A model generated the notes under the pieces. It was not told the DNA's origin, made no database searches, and was given only the letters and a program-made list of their open reading frames with translations. A stretch of DNA of 64,000 nucleotides from contig BCKC01000008.1 in the NCBI GenBank assembly GCA_001600455.1, positions 1,151,345-1,215,344 of the forward strand, written 5' to 3'. Positions 36,813 to 47,631 of this stretch are shown here, one piece after another (the stretch's first letter is position 1; each line of letters opens with the position of its first letter). A program made the position numbers and the translations under genes. Source of the DNA: Endocalyx cinctus. Taxonomy: Eukaryota; Ascomycota; Sordariomycetes; Amphisphaeriales; Apiosporaceae.

Positions 36813-38358
36813 ATGCCGGTCGATAAATATTCAGAAGAGTGGCTAGAGCGCGAGTTCGTCGGGTACGGGATGGAACCGCCCAACCCAGAGTGGCCCGGCG
36901 GAGCGAAGGTGTGCGTGAGCATCGTGGTGCAGTACTATATGGGAGCAGTGAGTTTGCCGGCGCTATCCTCGAAGAAGCCCGTTTTAGATCCTGACGACCG
37001 ATAAATAATCTAGGAACTATCCATCCTGAACGGCGATGAGATGTCTTGTGGTGATTTGTTCGAAATTCCGAAGACGCGATCAATCAAAGGACGGTATGAA
37101 AGTGGTGAGATGGTAAGTTGTCAAAGCAGCCCTCTCGCATTCCAGATCTTTGAGCTGACAGAAACGCCGGCGGAAAGACGTACGAGTATGGCGGTAGGGA
37201 AGGTGTACCCAGGTTATTAAACATGTTCAAGAAGTGAGATTATATCATACTATTTTAAGAATATTTTTCTTGTTGATTTTCTGACTTGGATGTTAGAACT
37301 AATGTTCCCGTAACATGGAATTTCTGTGAGTTTCTCTATTGTCTATGGGCGAGCTCAGAGGTTCTCTGGTTAGTGCAATTGTGCTAAACTAGAAGTAATA
37401 TTAAGATACTCGGGCAATCGAGAGAAACTCATTCTGGGTGAAGCCCATACTGGAAACCGGCGCCGAGATCAGCCTCGGTGGATACCGCTGGCGGGATAAT
37501 CTTCATGAAAACATCGAGCCCAAGGTCGAGGACGAGGAGATATCTAAGAGTATTGATATCTTGCAGAGCGTCACCGGAGACAAGTCTCTACCTAAGGGTA
37601 GGTTTCTCTTTTTAGCTGAAACTGCATTTCGTGACGATGGTGGAGCTAACTCGAGGGTGACGCCTACTATCAATCTAGGTTGGTTCGTCGAGCGGCGGTC
37701 CAATTTATCTACCAAGCTTTATTCTCTTGCCCACGAGGAACGTCAACTACCTCTGGTGTATTCATCCGACTCATGTCAAGATGACCTTCCGTACTGGATA
37801 CCTTCACCGGCCGATAAAGGTGGCAAGGGGCTTCTGATGGTCCCCTTCTCGTATGATACGAGCGACTTACGGTTCAACATGCGCGGATCGGGTTGGGCGA
37901 GCCCAGCGGACTGGGCTACTTATCTCGTGGGTCTTTTTTCAACTTTGTTTAAATTCATCTTATGTGAGGTAAGGGTATAGTGCAGGACTAATCCGCCGTC
38001 TTTAAAATAACAGAAAGATACCTTCGACTGCTTCTACGAGGAAGCTGAAGCGGGCGAGCCCAAGATGATGACTATCGTGCTTCATCCGCATATCTGCGGC
38101 AGACCGAACCGTGTTATACATCTAGAGAAGTAAGTTCTTATTGAGTTTTTTTTTTTTTTTTTTTTTCAAAATGACTTTGATGATGAATCTGACGTTTCAC
38201 GCCTTAGCTTCATTAAATACGCTCAATCCAAGGGCGCCTGGTTCGCTCGCAGGCTAGATATCGCCAACCATTGGCAGACTAAATTTCCGTACGATCCGAA
38301 GACGGCGTTTGGTCAGACACCCGTAGCCGAATGTGGACAGATTTCAATTCCAGCATAA
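36813..38358 (+). CDS. PuuE-like protein (polysaccharide deacetylase superfamily), copy 2, altered active site
   Basis: Exons are 36813-36947, 37014-37112, 37178-37233, 37297-37325, 37406-37597, 37679-37926, 38014-38129 and 38208-38358; all phases close, giving 341 residues. It aligns end to end with copy 1 (FVGYGMEPPNPEWPGG, YEYGGREGVPRLLNMF, SSDSCQDDLPYW, EPKMMTIVLH). Two landmark motifs are changed: NYEEG of copy 1 (37-41) is QYYMG here (40-44), and CHGNRW (130-135) is LGGYRW, so both glutamates and the conserved histidine (131) are lost. The frame, introns and length are otherwise intact, which argues against a pseudogene. It may be a non-catalytic partner, bind another substrate, or use other residues. 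It is transcribed divergently from GluRS. Confidence 0.86.
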
Positions 38359-39003
38359 TTGAAAGAGTGCGAATGAAAATTTATCACGAGATAATACTAA
38401 GTACCATGATTTTACTCGTTCGAGGGAAACTGCTTTTGCACGGGGCTAGAGGGATAGTTTGTCATACTAGAAGTAATTACATAAAATTCGCATAGCCCAT
38501 TTCCCCTACTCTGTGAAGGTGTTTTTGGTGGTGGCACTCTACTGAAATAATATCATATGAACTTCGAGGAACCAGGAAGATCGTATTTTCCTATTGATAA
38601 TGCACTGGTAGATTATTTACCTGCGATAAAAATGTTGGTGGTAACTGCGTCAAATATTCATTCGCTTCAGCTTCGGCTAGTGATAACGATGGATGGGCTT
38701 TTATGCCTGGTGGCTAAGAAACTTCATTGTATATACTAGATTATGGCAAAATTCAAAAAAAATAATGTACATATTATAATAACTTAAAAACGGGCAGTTT
38801 TACGAGCAGAGCTCATAAATATGACCTATGTGACCAAATCTATATGTATCAGGCTCAGATACGCTTTCTTGAAATAAGAGAAGACAGGTAATCATCTATA
38901 TATATGTAGTACAACGAGCTAATTCCCAAAAATTTAGTTAAACCTCAACTCAGGCAGTTGGTCTATTTAACTTCCAGACTTTCCTCACCATATGCAACGA
39001 ATT
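38359..39003. other. Short convergent spacer between PuuE-like copy 2 and NCS1
   Basis: A 645-bp gap where two genes end towards each other. It holds their 3' regions. No other feature was seen. Confidence 0.5.
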
Positions 39004-41457
39004 TTATGCCTTGGTACACTCCACAGCCGCAACATTTTTCTCTTCACCGTCCATAGTGTTCGATATACTAGGGGTGGTCCCTTCTTCCGCCAAGCCCAAA
39101 GTCATCGCAGCCCTCTCCTCCTCGTCGTTCTCGTCGGCCCACTGTTCCCACTTCAAGTTCTTCTCCGCCTTTACGGTCTCGCCGCCCTTTTCGGGAAAAA
39201 CGAGGTAGGAGCCGTAATAGAGCAGGGAGGCCAAGGCGTATGTGAACAGGAACGAAATGAAGAAGAAGTTGACCCCCGTCGTCGACATGCCCAGGCTATC
39301 CGGGGCGATTTGGGCGGCGAAGGAGGGGAGACACGGTAGCAGGGATACGACGACGGTCACGGTTCCCCGGTAGTTGACGCCCCGGGTGAACCAGTACCGC
39401 GACGAGGAGCTGCCGTCGAATAAGTCCGGCAGCTTAAGGTTACCTCTCTTGATGACGTAGTAGTCGATGAACATGCAGGCGGCGATGGGCGCGAGCCAGT
39501 AGCCGTATCCGCTCACTTGGGAATTATTGGAGTTAGTTAATTGTTTCTTATCAGTATTCCGAGGAGTACGGAAATAAAAGAGTGAAAAAAAGTCTATCTT
39601 GAATAGTATGGCACGTACGGAAAGTCAAAAATGCTTGTGCGGAGTTCAGAAGCTTCCAAGGCACGATGGCTATGCCGAGGATGGTACATAGCACCTGACC
39701 ACGTCGAATTGTCATCCAGCGAGGGAACAGGGCACTCAGATCGGAACCAAAAGGTAACGAATTCGTGGCGAGATTAACTATATTCAGAGACTTGTCAATA
39801 TCATCGAATCCTCATTTAGGGAGAAAAAAGAGCACGCAAATAGAGCTAGATAGGAATTAACTTACCGGCAAGATATGATAATGACATAGCTACAGCAATC
39901 AAGAAAACTCCAAATCTGGCGCCGTGATTGTCCGGATATTGTTGGAGCATGTAATCCATCACGTCCCACATGTTCCAGTAGGCCGTGCCCGTCATCTTCT
40001 TTGCGCAGGCAGCGACGAGGATTCCGTACAGGCAAGGAAGGGCCGAAGCGATCGGGTAACCAAACAGAGTCGTCTATTAAGTAAACCGACGCGAAAAAAA
40101 GGTTAGTTAGCTTGTGATTAAATTGTCATCATTATGAAAAGGGGAGGCGGTGTTCATGTAGCCAAGAGATAATTGTATAAAAAAGTTTTTTTTTATATTT
40201 TCTTGATCTTAACAATTTAAGTGACTCACCCAAATGGCATCGCTAGGCTTTTTCGCATATCTCGTCATATCACCCTGGTTGACAGTCAGAGAAGAAGCGG
40301 CGCCGAGGCCTGAGTTGAAGGCCCTGAGGACCAGCCATGCGTGAGCCGAGCCCTTTAGAGGCTCCGATCCGGCGAGGGTGGTAATCGCGACTCCGTTAGC
40401 CTTGACGAGATACCATATGAGAACGGCGTGCATGGCAACGAAGACGTAGATGGACTTGAACACGTAGAACCAGTGAAGGTCGCGCGAGTGGACGAAGGAG
40501 ATGGCGGTAAACACGATCATGAAGATGAAAACTGGATGTACATTTGGCACGTATGTAAGCTGACGGCTCTTGAGTAGTTAGGGAGGATGTTTCATGATGT
40601 TTTCTAGCCACTCACATGAGATGAGGTTCTGAGTCGTGATACCTGCCGATTCGGGTAGGGTGTTCGTCATCGTGTTATATTGAGGCCAAATAGCCGTGAT
40701 AGCGATCGTGATGCACCGACCTCCGCTACATAAATCATCATCAGCTTTAGCCCAATCAATTAATACAGTGAAAAAAAAGTGCTACATACTAGTACGAGTT
40801 TGTCCCATTCCAAATAATACAAACGATCGCGCGCATAGCGATTACCATGTAAGAACCCCACATGCCGAAGGTCGCTCGAGAAAAGACGGGGAACTATTTT
40901 CCACGGGATGATTTAATTTTCTTTAGCGACCGTATCTTGTTCAGGATGGGGATAAAAAATCGTCAAAAACTCACCCCGATGTGATACCTCGAAGGACCGC
41001 GCCCGTTGAGGACGATGAGCGAGGTGATGAGGATGTGCGCGGTGGCCAGGGCGAGATACGCGCTCAGGGGTTCGAGGCCGACTGAGATGATACTCGAACC
41101 GGCGACCCAGCTGCCGGCGCCGGCAGCGTGTGCCGTCCAGAAGGCCAAAAATGTCCATTGAGTCCACTTGCGATCCTCGGGAGGGGAAGATGCCAGATCG
41201 CGATTAGTCCACTATAATGAAGATAGTCAATAGGGGGTCACCTTAAGTTACATGTGACATGTTATAAAACTTTGTTCATCATTTTTTTTCCCACATTGCC
41301 GTTGACTGTATGTAAGACTTACTCTGCGATTCTCTGGATTGCTCTCATCACCCTCGAGCAAAGGCGCTTCTAGATAACGCACCATAGCCTGCCGCGATGT
41401 GAAGGCGTGCTTGAAAGCACTGGCCTTGGCCTTCATGTCGATAGCCATTTTACCCAT
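39004..41457 (-). CDS. NCS1 family permease (nucleobase/allantoin/uracil type)
   Basis: Plasma-membrane proton symporter for nucleobases, nucleosides, allantoin or hydantoin-like compounds. Exons on the minus strand are 41457-41323, 41211-40975, 40893-40790, 40725-40616, 40531-40230, 40073-39866, 39777-39619 and 39515-39004; all phases close, giving 588 residues, the usual length for fungal NCS1 proteins of the Fur type. Recognisable family segments are WTFLAFWTAHAAGAGSW (helix 1), GMWGSYMVIAMRA, NSYYGGRCITIAITAIWP, NQGDMTRY, NLATNSLPFGSD, and LSGYGYWLAPIAACMFIDYY. About 12 membrane helices are expected. It shares a promoter region with the divergent MFS gene and lies between the PuuE-like and amidase genes. 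The substrate cannot be read from sequence alone. Confidence 0.92.
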
Positions 41458-41732
41458 TGCGTTTGATGGTAAGACGCGCAAGATGATAGGATCAACACTT
41501 CTAAGAAGTAACACTCGCAGATAATTCCTCGAGAGGAAATAAGTAAACACTATATAAGGTCCACCATCCCTTATCGCGACCACTCCTCTACCGAGTGACT
41601 GGTAATGTAAAGCGGGTTCTACTTATCTATTGACATCCTTGAGGGTGCAAGAAGGATGACCGGGGGGGCATTTTGAATGGGCTGATGGATAGAACCAAGA
41701 CGGCTATCTACCGCCAAGGTACAGAGCTATCT

Positions 41733-41747
41733 ACAGCTCTGAGCTGT
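41733..41747. promoter_or_regulatory. 15-bp palindrome ACAGCTC-T-GAGCTGT
   Basis: Two perfect 7-bp arms around one base, in the permease/transporter promoter. The binding factor is unknown. Confidence 0.5.
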
Positions 41748-42170
41748 GTCATAGCGATCATTCGCCACCTATTTTACTTACAAGATAGTATCAGCTTCGT
41801 ACAGGTGTAGAATGTTTTCATGTCAACATACGACATTCTCATAATAGCGAGCCTAGCTGTGCATCATCAAAATCAAGATAATACTCCACACAATGTGTAA
41901 AGTAGTTAACTCCGGGTTGATAATGTACGTACTACGGACCGCTTTAGATTAATGGTAGGATCCACGTAGTTGGTGATAGTAAAGCTTTAGGAGGTTCCGA
42001 TGGCTAAAATTCTTCAACACGTTATTCGACTATTAACCCCTTGTATTTTGCCCCGCTCTAATTACAACGCACAACATACGTATAGACTATTAATCAATAT
42101 GTCAAAACGCAGAAGATGAATCCAATGAATGAGTAGCTTATCTGAATGTTAAAAATAAATATATTTAAAC

Positions 42171-42181
42171 CCGAAGTTCGG
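42171..42181. promoter_or_regulatory. CCGAA-G-TTCGG everted zinc-cluster-type element
   Basis: The same CGG half-sites as the UaY/Ppr1 motif but in everted order (CCG-N5-CGG), about 320 bp upstream of the MFS start. Confidence 0.35.
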
Positions 42182-42231
42182 AATTTAAGACCCTAGGTGA
42201 TTTGCCTGGCGGGACTCACCGAAAGACCCCC

Positions 42232-42242
42232 CTTATCTTATC
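42232..42242. promoter_or_regulatory. Overlapping double GATA site
   Basis: The minus strand reads GATAAGATAAG, two abutting copies of the AreA/NIT2 core HGATAR, 260 bp before the MFS start. Paired GATA sites are typical of strongly nitrogen-regulated fungal promoters. Confidence 0.6.
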
Positions 42243-42501
42243 GACCGGAATAGGAAGATGTACAAAAAAAAAAAGTAAAAGACGGTCAGTAAGAAAAGTA
42301 AACAGTTCGGACCATGAAAATCTTGGCGATTACGGGAGGTCTGTGTTGTTAACCTGGTTGAGTTTGGTGATTTCCGGAAATCGAAAGCAAACTAAGAGTT
42401 TTTTTTTTTTTTGTTCCTGCGGCTCAGCTGAAGATAGCTGGGAAGTGTTACCATATAGTAGTACCTAGGTACCTGAGACGATATCACCACATACAACTAA
42501 C

Positions 42502-44995
42502 ATGGCTCTCAAGGAGTCATCATCGGTGACGACTTTAGAGGAAAATACAAGTGAAGACATAACTGCTGCTCCTCGCAATGACGATGCTGAAAGAACTGAT
42601 GACGGACAAAGGCAAGATGAGAAGAAGAAGGCCGAGGACAACGAGTTGCAGTTTCAGGACCAGTCAAGTCGTATGCCCCTGAAGAAGATATTGATCGTCT
42701 ATCTTGGTATAGGTGAGAAAGGAAAATTATCCGCTTGGATTTATCTTTCGTCATATGTTGTAAGGGGCTAATCAATGCCATATCGTTTCCGCAGGTCTCG
42801 CACTTATGGTGGCTTTCATGGATCAAACGGCAGTATCGACGGCCACCCCGGTCATTGCCAATGACCTCAATGCATCTAAGACTATTTCATGGGTCGGAAC
42901 AGCTTTTTTCGTTGGCAAGTGAGTGTGTGTGGTGATGGTGAAAATTCTGTGAAGTTTTTTTTTTTTTTTTTAAAAAAAAAGGAAAAGAAAAAGAACCCCC
43001 TTACCTTTTGAAACTAGCGAGTTGTGCTGACCACTAGAAAACGTATAGCTGCGCCTTTCAACTTGTCTACGGCCGTATCTCGGATATATTCGGTCGAAAA
43101 AGTACGCTCCAAGCCGGAGTCTTCCTGCTTGCCGTGGGCGATCTATTGTGCTCTTTTGCGCAGACACCGATCCAGCTTTACGTATTTCGTGCTATTTCCG
43201 GTATTGGCGGCGGCGGCGTGACAAATATTGCGATGGTAATAGTAGGTCTACCCATCTAAATAATGCATTATCCTGTTACTCTCTGAAAAGTTACAATTGT
43301 TGAAGAATGATAGACTGAAGTGATAAACACAAAAAATTGAATTTTTTTCGGCATTTTAGGTATCCGATATCGTACCCCTGAAAGAGCGAGGAAAGTACCA
43401 CGGATTTATCTCGGCGGCCTGCTCGGTCGGCAACGCCATCGGACCCTTCGTCGGAGGCGGGTTAGCGTCGGCCGGACAATGGCGGTGGCTTTTCCGCGTC
43501 GTCGCCATCGCGGGGGTGATCGTGTCCGGGTTCGTTCATGTGATCATCCCGCTGAAGCCGGTCGAGGGTTCCGTGGTGGACAAGCTGAAGATGATCGACT
43601 ACATGGGCATCCTGCTTTCCTCGTCCGCTTCCATTTTCTTCCTCGTTCCGATCTCCGGCGGAGGCTCGACCTTCCCCTGGTCGAGCGCTACGACGATAGC
43701 GCTTCTTGTGATAGGCGTGGTGGTCCTGGTCGGTTTCGTGGTGGCGGAGGCTAAGATTGCTAAGCTACCTATCCTGCCGTGTGAGTTCGCTTTGGTGTTT
43801 ATTTCGTCAACTCCCTTTATGCTGACTTGATCTTGAATAAATAGTGCGTCTCTTCAAAATGTGGACACCGACCGTTGTCATGGTACAGTCGTTCTTGATC
43901 GGCATGGTATACTACGGGGTAAGCTAGCAGACCATGAAGCAAAGTCGGCGTAAACTGAGCTGATGATATATGAGCGCAACAGAACATGTACTACGTACCA
44001 ATATACATACAGTATGTCCAAGGCTACTCTGCCCTAGTCTCGGGAGCTCTGGTGCTTTCCTTCACGCTCCCCCAATCACTATGGGGGATCGCTGCAGGAT
44101 TCTTTGTGTCCAAAACGAATCGTTATAAGCTAGTTATTGTAAGTCGATCCTTGCACATGTTCAATTTAAGGATATCTGGAACCTGATCAATATATTTAAG
44201 GCTGTAGGAAGTATTCTGTGGTCGCTCGGATTGGGCTTGCAGATCTTGTGGTCATATCCTACCTCGTTGGGGAAGGTCATCGGTTTTCTGCAGATAGGCG
44301 CTGTTGGCATTGGCTTTATTATACAGACGAGTAAGTAAAAAAAAAAAAAAAAAAGCATCACTGAATATTTGTAATTCCTCTTGAGTTGACAAGTTAAAAG
44401 CACTGGTGGCTGCCTTAGCGACGACAAAGAACCAAGATAGGGCTGTTGTCACGGGTGGACGAAATTACTTCCGTACAATGGGCGCAGGTTTTGGTCTTGC
44501 TAGTACGTAAAATATTCTACTGCACGTATGTCTTTTCGCTAATCATGATAATAGTCGCCAATGCCATATATCAGCATGCTCTCTCAAGTGGATTGGAGAG
44601 GATTACGGTTCTAACACCAACGGAGAGGGATAGTCTATCCACTTCCGCTATTGAATATCTGAAGACCTTAGCTCCGGAGACTCAAGATGCTGTCCGAGGA
44701 GCGTACGCGCATGGACTAAGGATGGTGTTTATCGCATTCACTGCCATCACCGTCCTTTGTTTCTTGACAGGTTTGCTGATCGAGGTAAATTTTCAAATAA
44801 TACGGAAGATGTTGTGAAACTTGATTCAAAGCTGACTTGGTAACACAGGAGGTAACTTTTAGAAAGGATTCCCCGGAGCTGGAAGCCGAGAGGCTCGCCA
44901 ACAAGCGTGACGCTCAAGGCAAAACTGTCGACGAATCTGTGCTTCCAAATAGCGACAAGGAATCGACCGAAGTCACCGCCGAAAAAGAGAAATAG
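42502..44995 (+). CDS. Major facilitator superfamily transporter (14-helix, DHA2/toxin-efflux-like)
   Basis: Membrane transporter. Exons are 42502-42712, 42795-42918, 43049-43241, 43360-43780, 43845-43918, 43983-44138, 44201-44330, 44401-44502, 44555-44784 and 44849-44995; all phases close, giving 595 residues. The hydrophilic N-terminus (about 60 residues) is followed by helix 1 with LALMVAFMDQTAVSTATPVI, motif A as GRISDIFGRKSTLQAG, and motif C as SVGNAIGPFVGG. About 14 helices are expected, as in DHA2 drug:H+ antiporters. The C-terminal tail is charged. It is head-to-head with the NCS1 permease. Export of an intermediate or toxic analogue, or uptake, are both possible. Family is firm; role is inferred. 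Confidence 0.92.
42955..42980. repeat. T17-A9 tract in MFS intron 2
   Basis: A run of 17 T immediately followed by 9 A inside intron 42919-43048. It can fold back on itself. Confidence 0.8.
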
Positions 44996-45585
44996 GTGGG
45001 CGACTCAATGGAGAACAGACCCGGTATTTACAAAATACCTCGTCTGTAATTAAAGATACTGTTACATGTTCCTCAGGGACACAAAACGGATACACAATTT
45101 CTATCGTAATAATGACGGAGATATTTACTCAGTGCGGGGTTGAAAATACACTTGGGCATTTACTAAAAGGTTTTGCCGGGAAAGAAAAAATTAAGGTCAA
45201 AAACGGATGGACTTAAAAAAAAAGGAGCATATCATATAATGGTTTCTTTTGTACCATGTTACGGCGTAATAATTAAATTGAGAAAATAGAGTGTTGGTTA
45301 TTGGTAGTTTGATAATATTAAATGGTTACTTATTTGCTATTGAAATTGAAGATAGCTTCATATTTACTCGAGTACTTAACATTTCTGCGTTGCTCCATTC
45401 AGTATTCAGTATTCGGCACTGCCTCCGTCGTGCTCCGAGAACCTACTCACTTCTGTGAAAAAATAATCCATTCGACATGCAAAACTTACGAGCACCCTTC
45501 TTCAATTGATCCGTTCTGAATCGGGGGTAATTTGTATCAGAAAATAATAAAACAATACCTCGAGTGACCTCCGAACAATCGACTA

Positions 45586-45598
45586 TCGGAGCATCCGA
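45586..45598. promoter_or_regulatory. TCGG-AGCAT-CCGA element
   Basis: Inverted TCGG halves with five bases between, 60 bp upstream of the perfect N6 site. It may be a weaker second binding site for the same factor. Confidence 0.4.
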
Positions 45599-45657
45599 AA
45601 AGCGTCGCTACATAATAATAAATCCCGACGATGCAGTGGGGATGCGAAGTGGATCCA

Positions 45658-45673
45658 TTCGGCATCCTCCGAA
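45658..45673. promoter_or_regulatory. Perfect UaY/Ppr1-type site TTCGG-CATCCT-CCGAA
   Basis: The sequence equals the known consensus TCGG-N6-CCGA of Aspergillus UaY (purine catabolism activator) and the extended TTCGG-N6-CCGAA of yeast Ppr1 (pyrimidine pathway activator). It lies 187 bp upstream of the amidase start. This is a direct sequence match; occupancy is not shown. Confidence 0.6.
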
Positions 45674-45859
45674 GCAGCCCGAACTGACGGATTTGCGGAA
45701 CTACGCTGCAAGCCATCATCCCTGGCTGATATTAGCCGAGCTGAATTTAAACGAAGCGATATACCTGGTCAGGGCACTTTGACAGCCCCAAGGACTTGTG
45801 TATAAGTCCGATGGTTGAGCATTAATACTTACCAACATAAAGAAAAGAAAAAAAAAGTT

Positions 45860-47631
45860 ATGTCTAGCTCGAAAGAAGAAGTCGCCAAATACGCCGGGAT
45901 CGTCGGGTATACTATCCCGGAGTCCGAGGTCGATGACTACGTAACCCTCTTAGGCAAGGCCAGGGCCGCCTTCGAGGCGGTTGAAGCAATGGATGGTACT
46001 TATTAAAAAATTTCATAAAGCAAAAAAAAAAAAGTTCTGCGAATAAAGCGATAACTCAGCTAACGAGCAAAACCTATCGCAGACTACCAACCCGTGCCCG
46101 ACTTTAGCTCGTGCCCCCGCACCGACGTGCACCTACCGAGCAAGGCCGACAACCCCCTGGGAGCCTGGGCGTACCGATGCGTGTGCGCGCACGCGCGCCC
46201 ATCGTCGGACCTCCTGCGCGGCAAGACCGTCTGCCTCAAGGACAACGTGGCCATGGCCGGGGTCCCCTGCCTGCTCGGGACCGACACCTTCACCGGGTGG
46301 GTGCCGAAGACGGACGCCACCGTGGTCTCGCGGATCCTGGATCGCGCCGGGACCGTCGCGGGCAAGGCCGTGTGCGAAAACCTATCGCGCGGCGCCGTCA
46401 GCGCCACGGCCGCCTCGGGCCCCGTCGATAACCCGTACGCGGCGGGTTACTCGGCCGGCGGCAGCAGCTCCGGCACGGCCGCCCTGGTCGCGAGCGGCGC
46501 CGTCGATATGGGGATCGGGTGCGATCAGGGCGGCAGCATTCGCATACCGGCCGCGCTGTGCGGCCTGTACGGGTTCAAGGCGACGACCGGCCTGGTCCCG
46601 TACACGGGTATCGCGAGCAACGACGCCAGCGTGGATTACGTCGGGCCCATAACGAGGAGCTGCCTCGACTGCGCGACGCTGCTGGAGGCCATAGCGGGCG
46701 TGGACGGCCTCGACGACCGGCAGATCGCCGGGGCGCCGTTCCCGCCCGACGTGCCCAAGTATTCGGAAATCTTACGGTCGATGGATTTGGGTCGGGGGTT
46801 GAAAGGCGTCAAGATCGGGATCCTGAAAGAAGGCCTCGAGCCGTCCACTATGGACGCCGGGGTGAGGGATAAGTTCCTCGCGGCCGCTAAAGTCTTGGAG
46901 AAGCTCGGGGCGGAGGTAAAGGAGGTTAGCGTCCCGATCCACACGCCGGCGAGGACGATATATACCGTCCTGAGCAAAATGGGTAACCACATGGGCATGT
47001 ACGGACGAGCTACGGGAAGACGCGGTGTCCTCCTGACGGACTTATTTGAGAAAAAGAATCTCCCTTATACTCAGGAGGTAATTGAAAAGGTAAAGTATAA
47101 GTTTTTATCCTTCTTCTCTCCTTTCTCCCCTTTCTCGCACCCCCGAAGCTCGCTTTAACGTTCAACATATAAACCAACTAACCTCGCTTTCCTAAACCCA
47201 AAAAAAAGATGAACCTCACCAGCAAAGACGGGCTCCTAGCCGGCGAGATGGGCTGGACCGAGTACACGCCGACGTACGCCAAAGCGGTCAACCTCATGCG
47301 GAAAGTAAAAGACGAGTACGACGCGGCGTTACGGGAGGTCGATTTCCTGATCATGCCGACGACGGTGACGCCCAGCAACCCGTACCCGCCGCCGGATGCG
47401 ACGCCGTCGCAGCAGTCGAACGCGGCCGCGGGGAAGCTGGAGAACACTGCCTCGTTCAACGGGTCGGGACACCCGGCCCTCGCCGTGCCGATCGGGTTCG
47501 TGCCGGCTAAGGAGGACGCCGGGCTTATGCTCCCCGCGAGCCTCCAGATCGTCGGGAGGTACTGGGACGAGGTCGGGATACTGAAGGTCGCGTACGCTTG
47601 GGAGAATGCTCAGGATTGGAAGAAATTTTGA
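45860..47631 (+). CDS. Amidase-signature family amidase
   Basis: Hydrolyses a carboxamide to acid plus ammonia. Exons are 45860-45995, 46083-47089 and 47209-47631, encoding 521 residues. The Ser-cisSer-Lys triad is visible: Lys98 in CLKDNVAMAG, the cis-Ser in GYSAGGSSSG (Ser173/174), and the nucleophile Ser197 in CDQGGSIRIPAALCG. The C-terminal part has FLIMPTTVTPSNP and a final NGSGHPALAVPIGF segment, as in intact members. There is no targeting signal, so it is probably cytosolic. It is the last gene of the cluster and has a UaY/Ppr1-type site upstream. Within the cluster it could act on the linear half-amide produced by the PuuE-like enzyme. A relationship to GatA or allophanate hydrolase is possible, since both share this fold. 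Confidence 0.93.

Larger units (their letters stand above)
41458..42501. promoter_or_regulatory. Divergent promoter between NCS1 permease and MFS transporter
   Basis: A 1.0-kb region between two divergent transporter genes. AGATAAG-type GATA sites occur as CTTATCT at 41622-41628 and 42137-42143 and as an overlapping pair at 42232-42242. There is a 15-bp palindrome at 41733-41747 and a CCGAA-G-TTCGG element at 42171-42181. This pattern fits AreA/NIT2 nitrogen control plus a pathway-specific zinc-cluster factor. Confidence 0.55.
44996..45859 (+). promoter_or_regulatory. Amidase promoter region
   Basis: An 864-bp gap. The left half holds the MFS 3' end. The right half (45560-45800) is less AT-rich and carries two inverted-CGG elements (45586-45598, 45658-45673) about 190-270 bp upstream of the amidase ATG, plus GATA-type words (TGATAA near 45310, AGATAG near 45350). 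A 72-codon frame overlaps it and is not considered a gene. Confidence 0.5.

Noticed and set aside
45564..45782. A 72-codon frame just upstream of the amidase
   Set aside because: It overlaps the inverted CGG elements of the promoter, lacks any recognisable motif and is out of context for an exon of the amidase, whose own start is clear.
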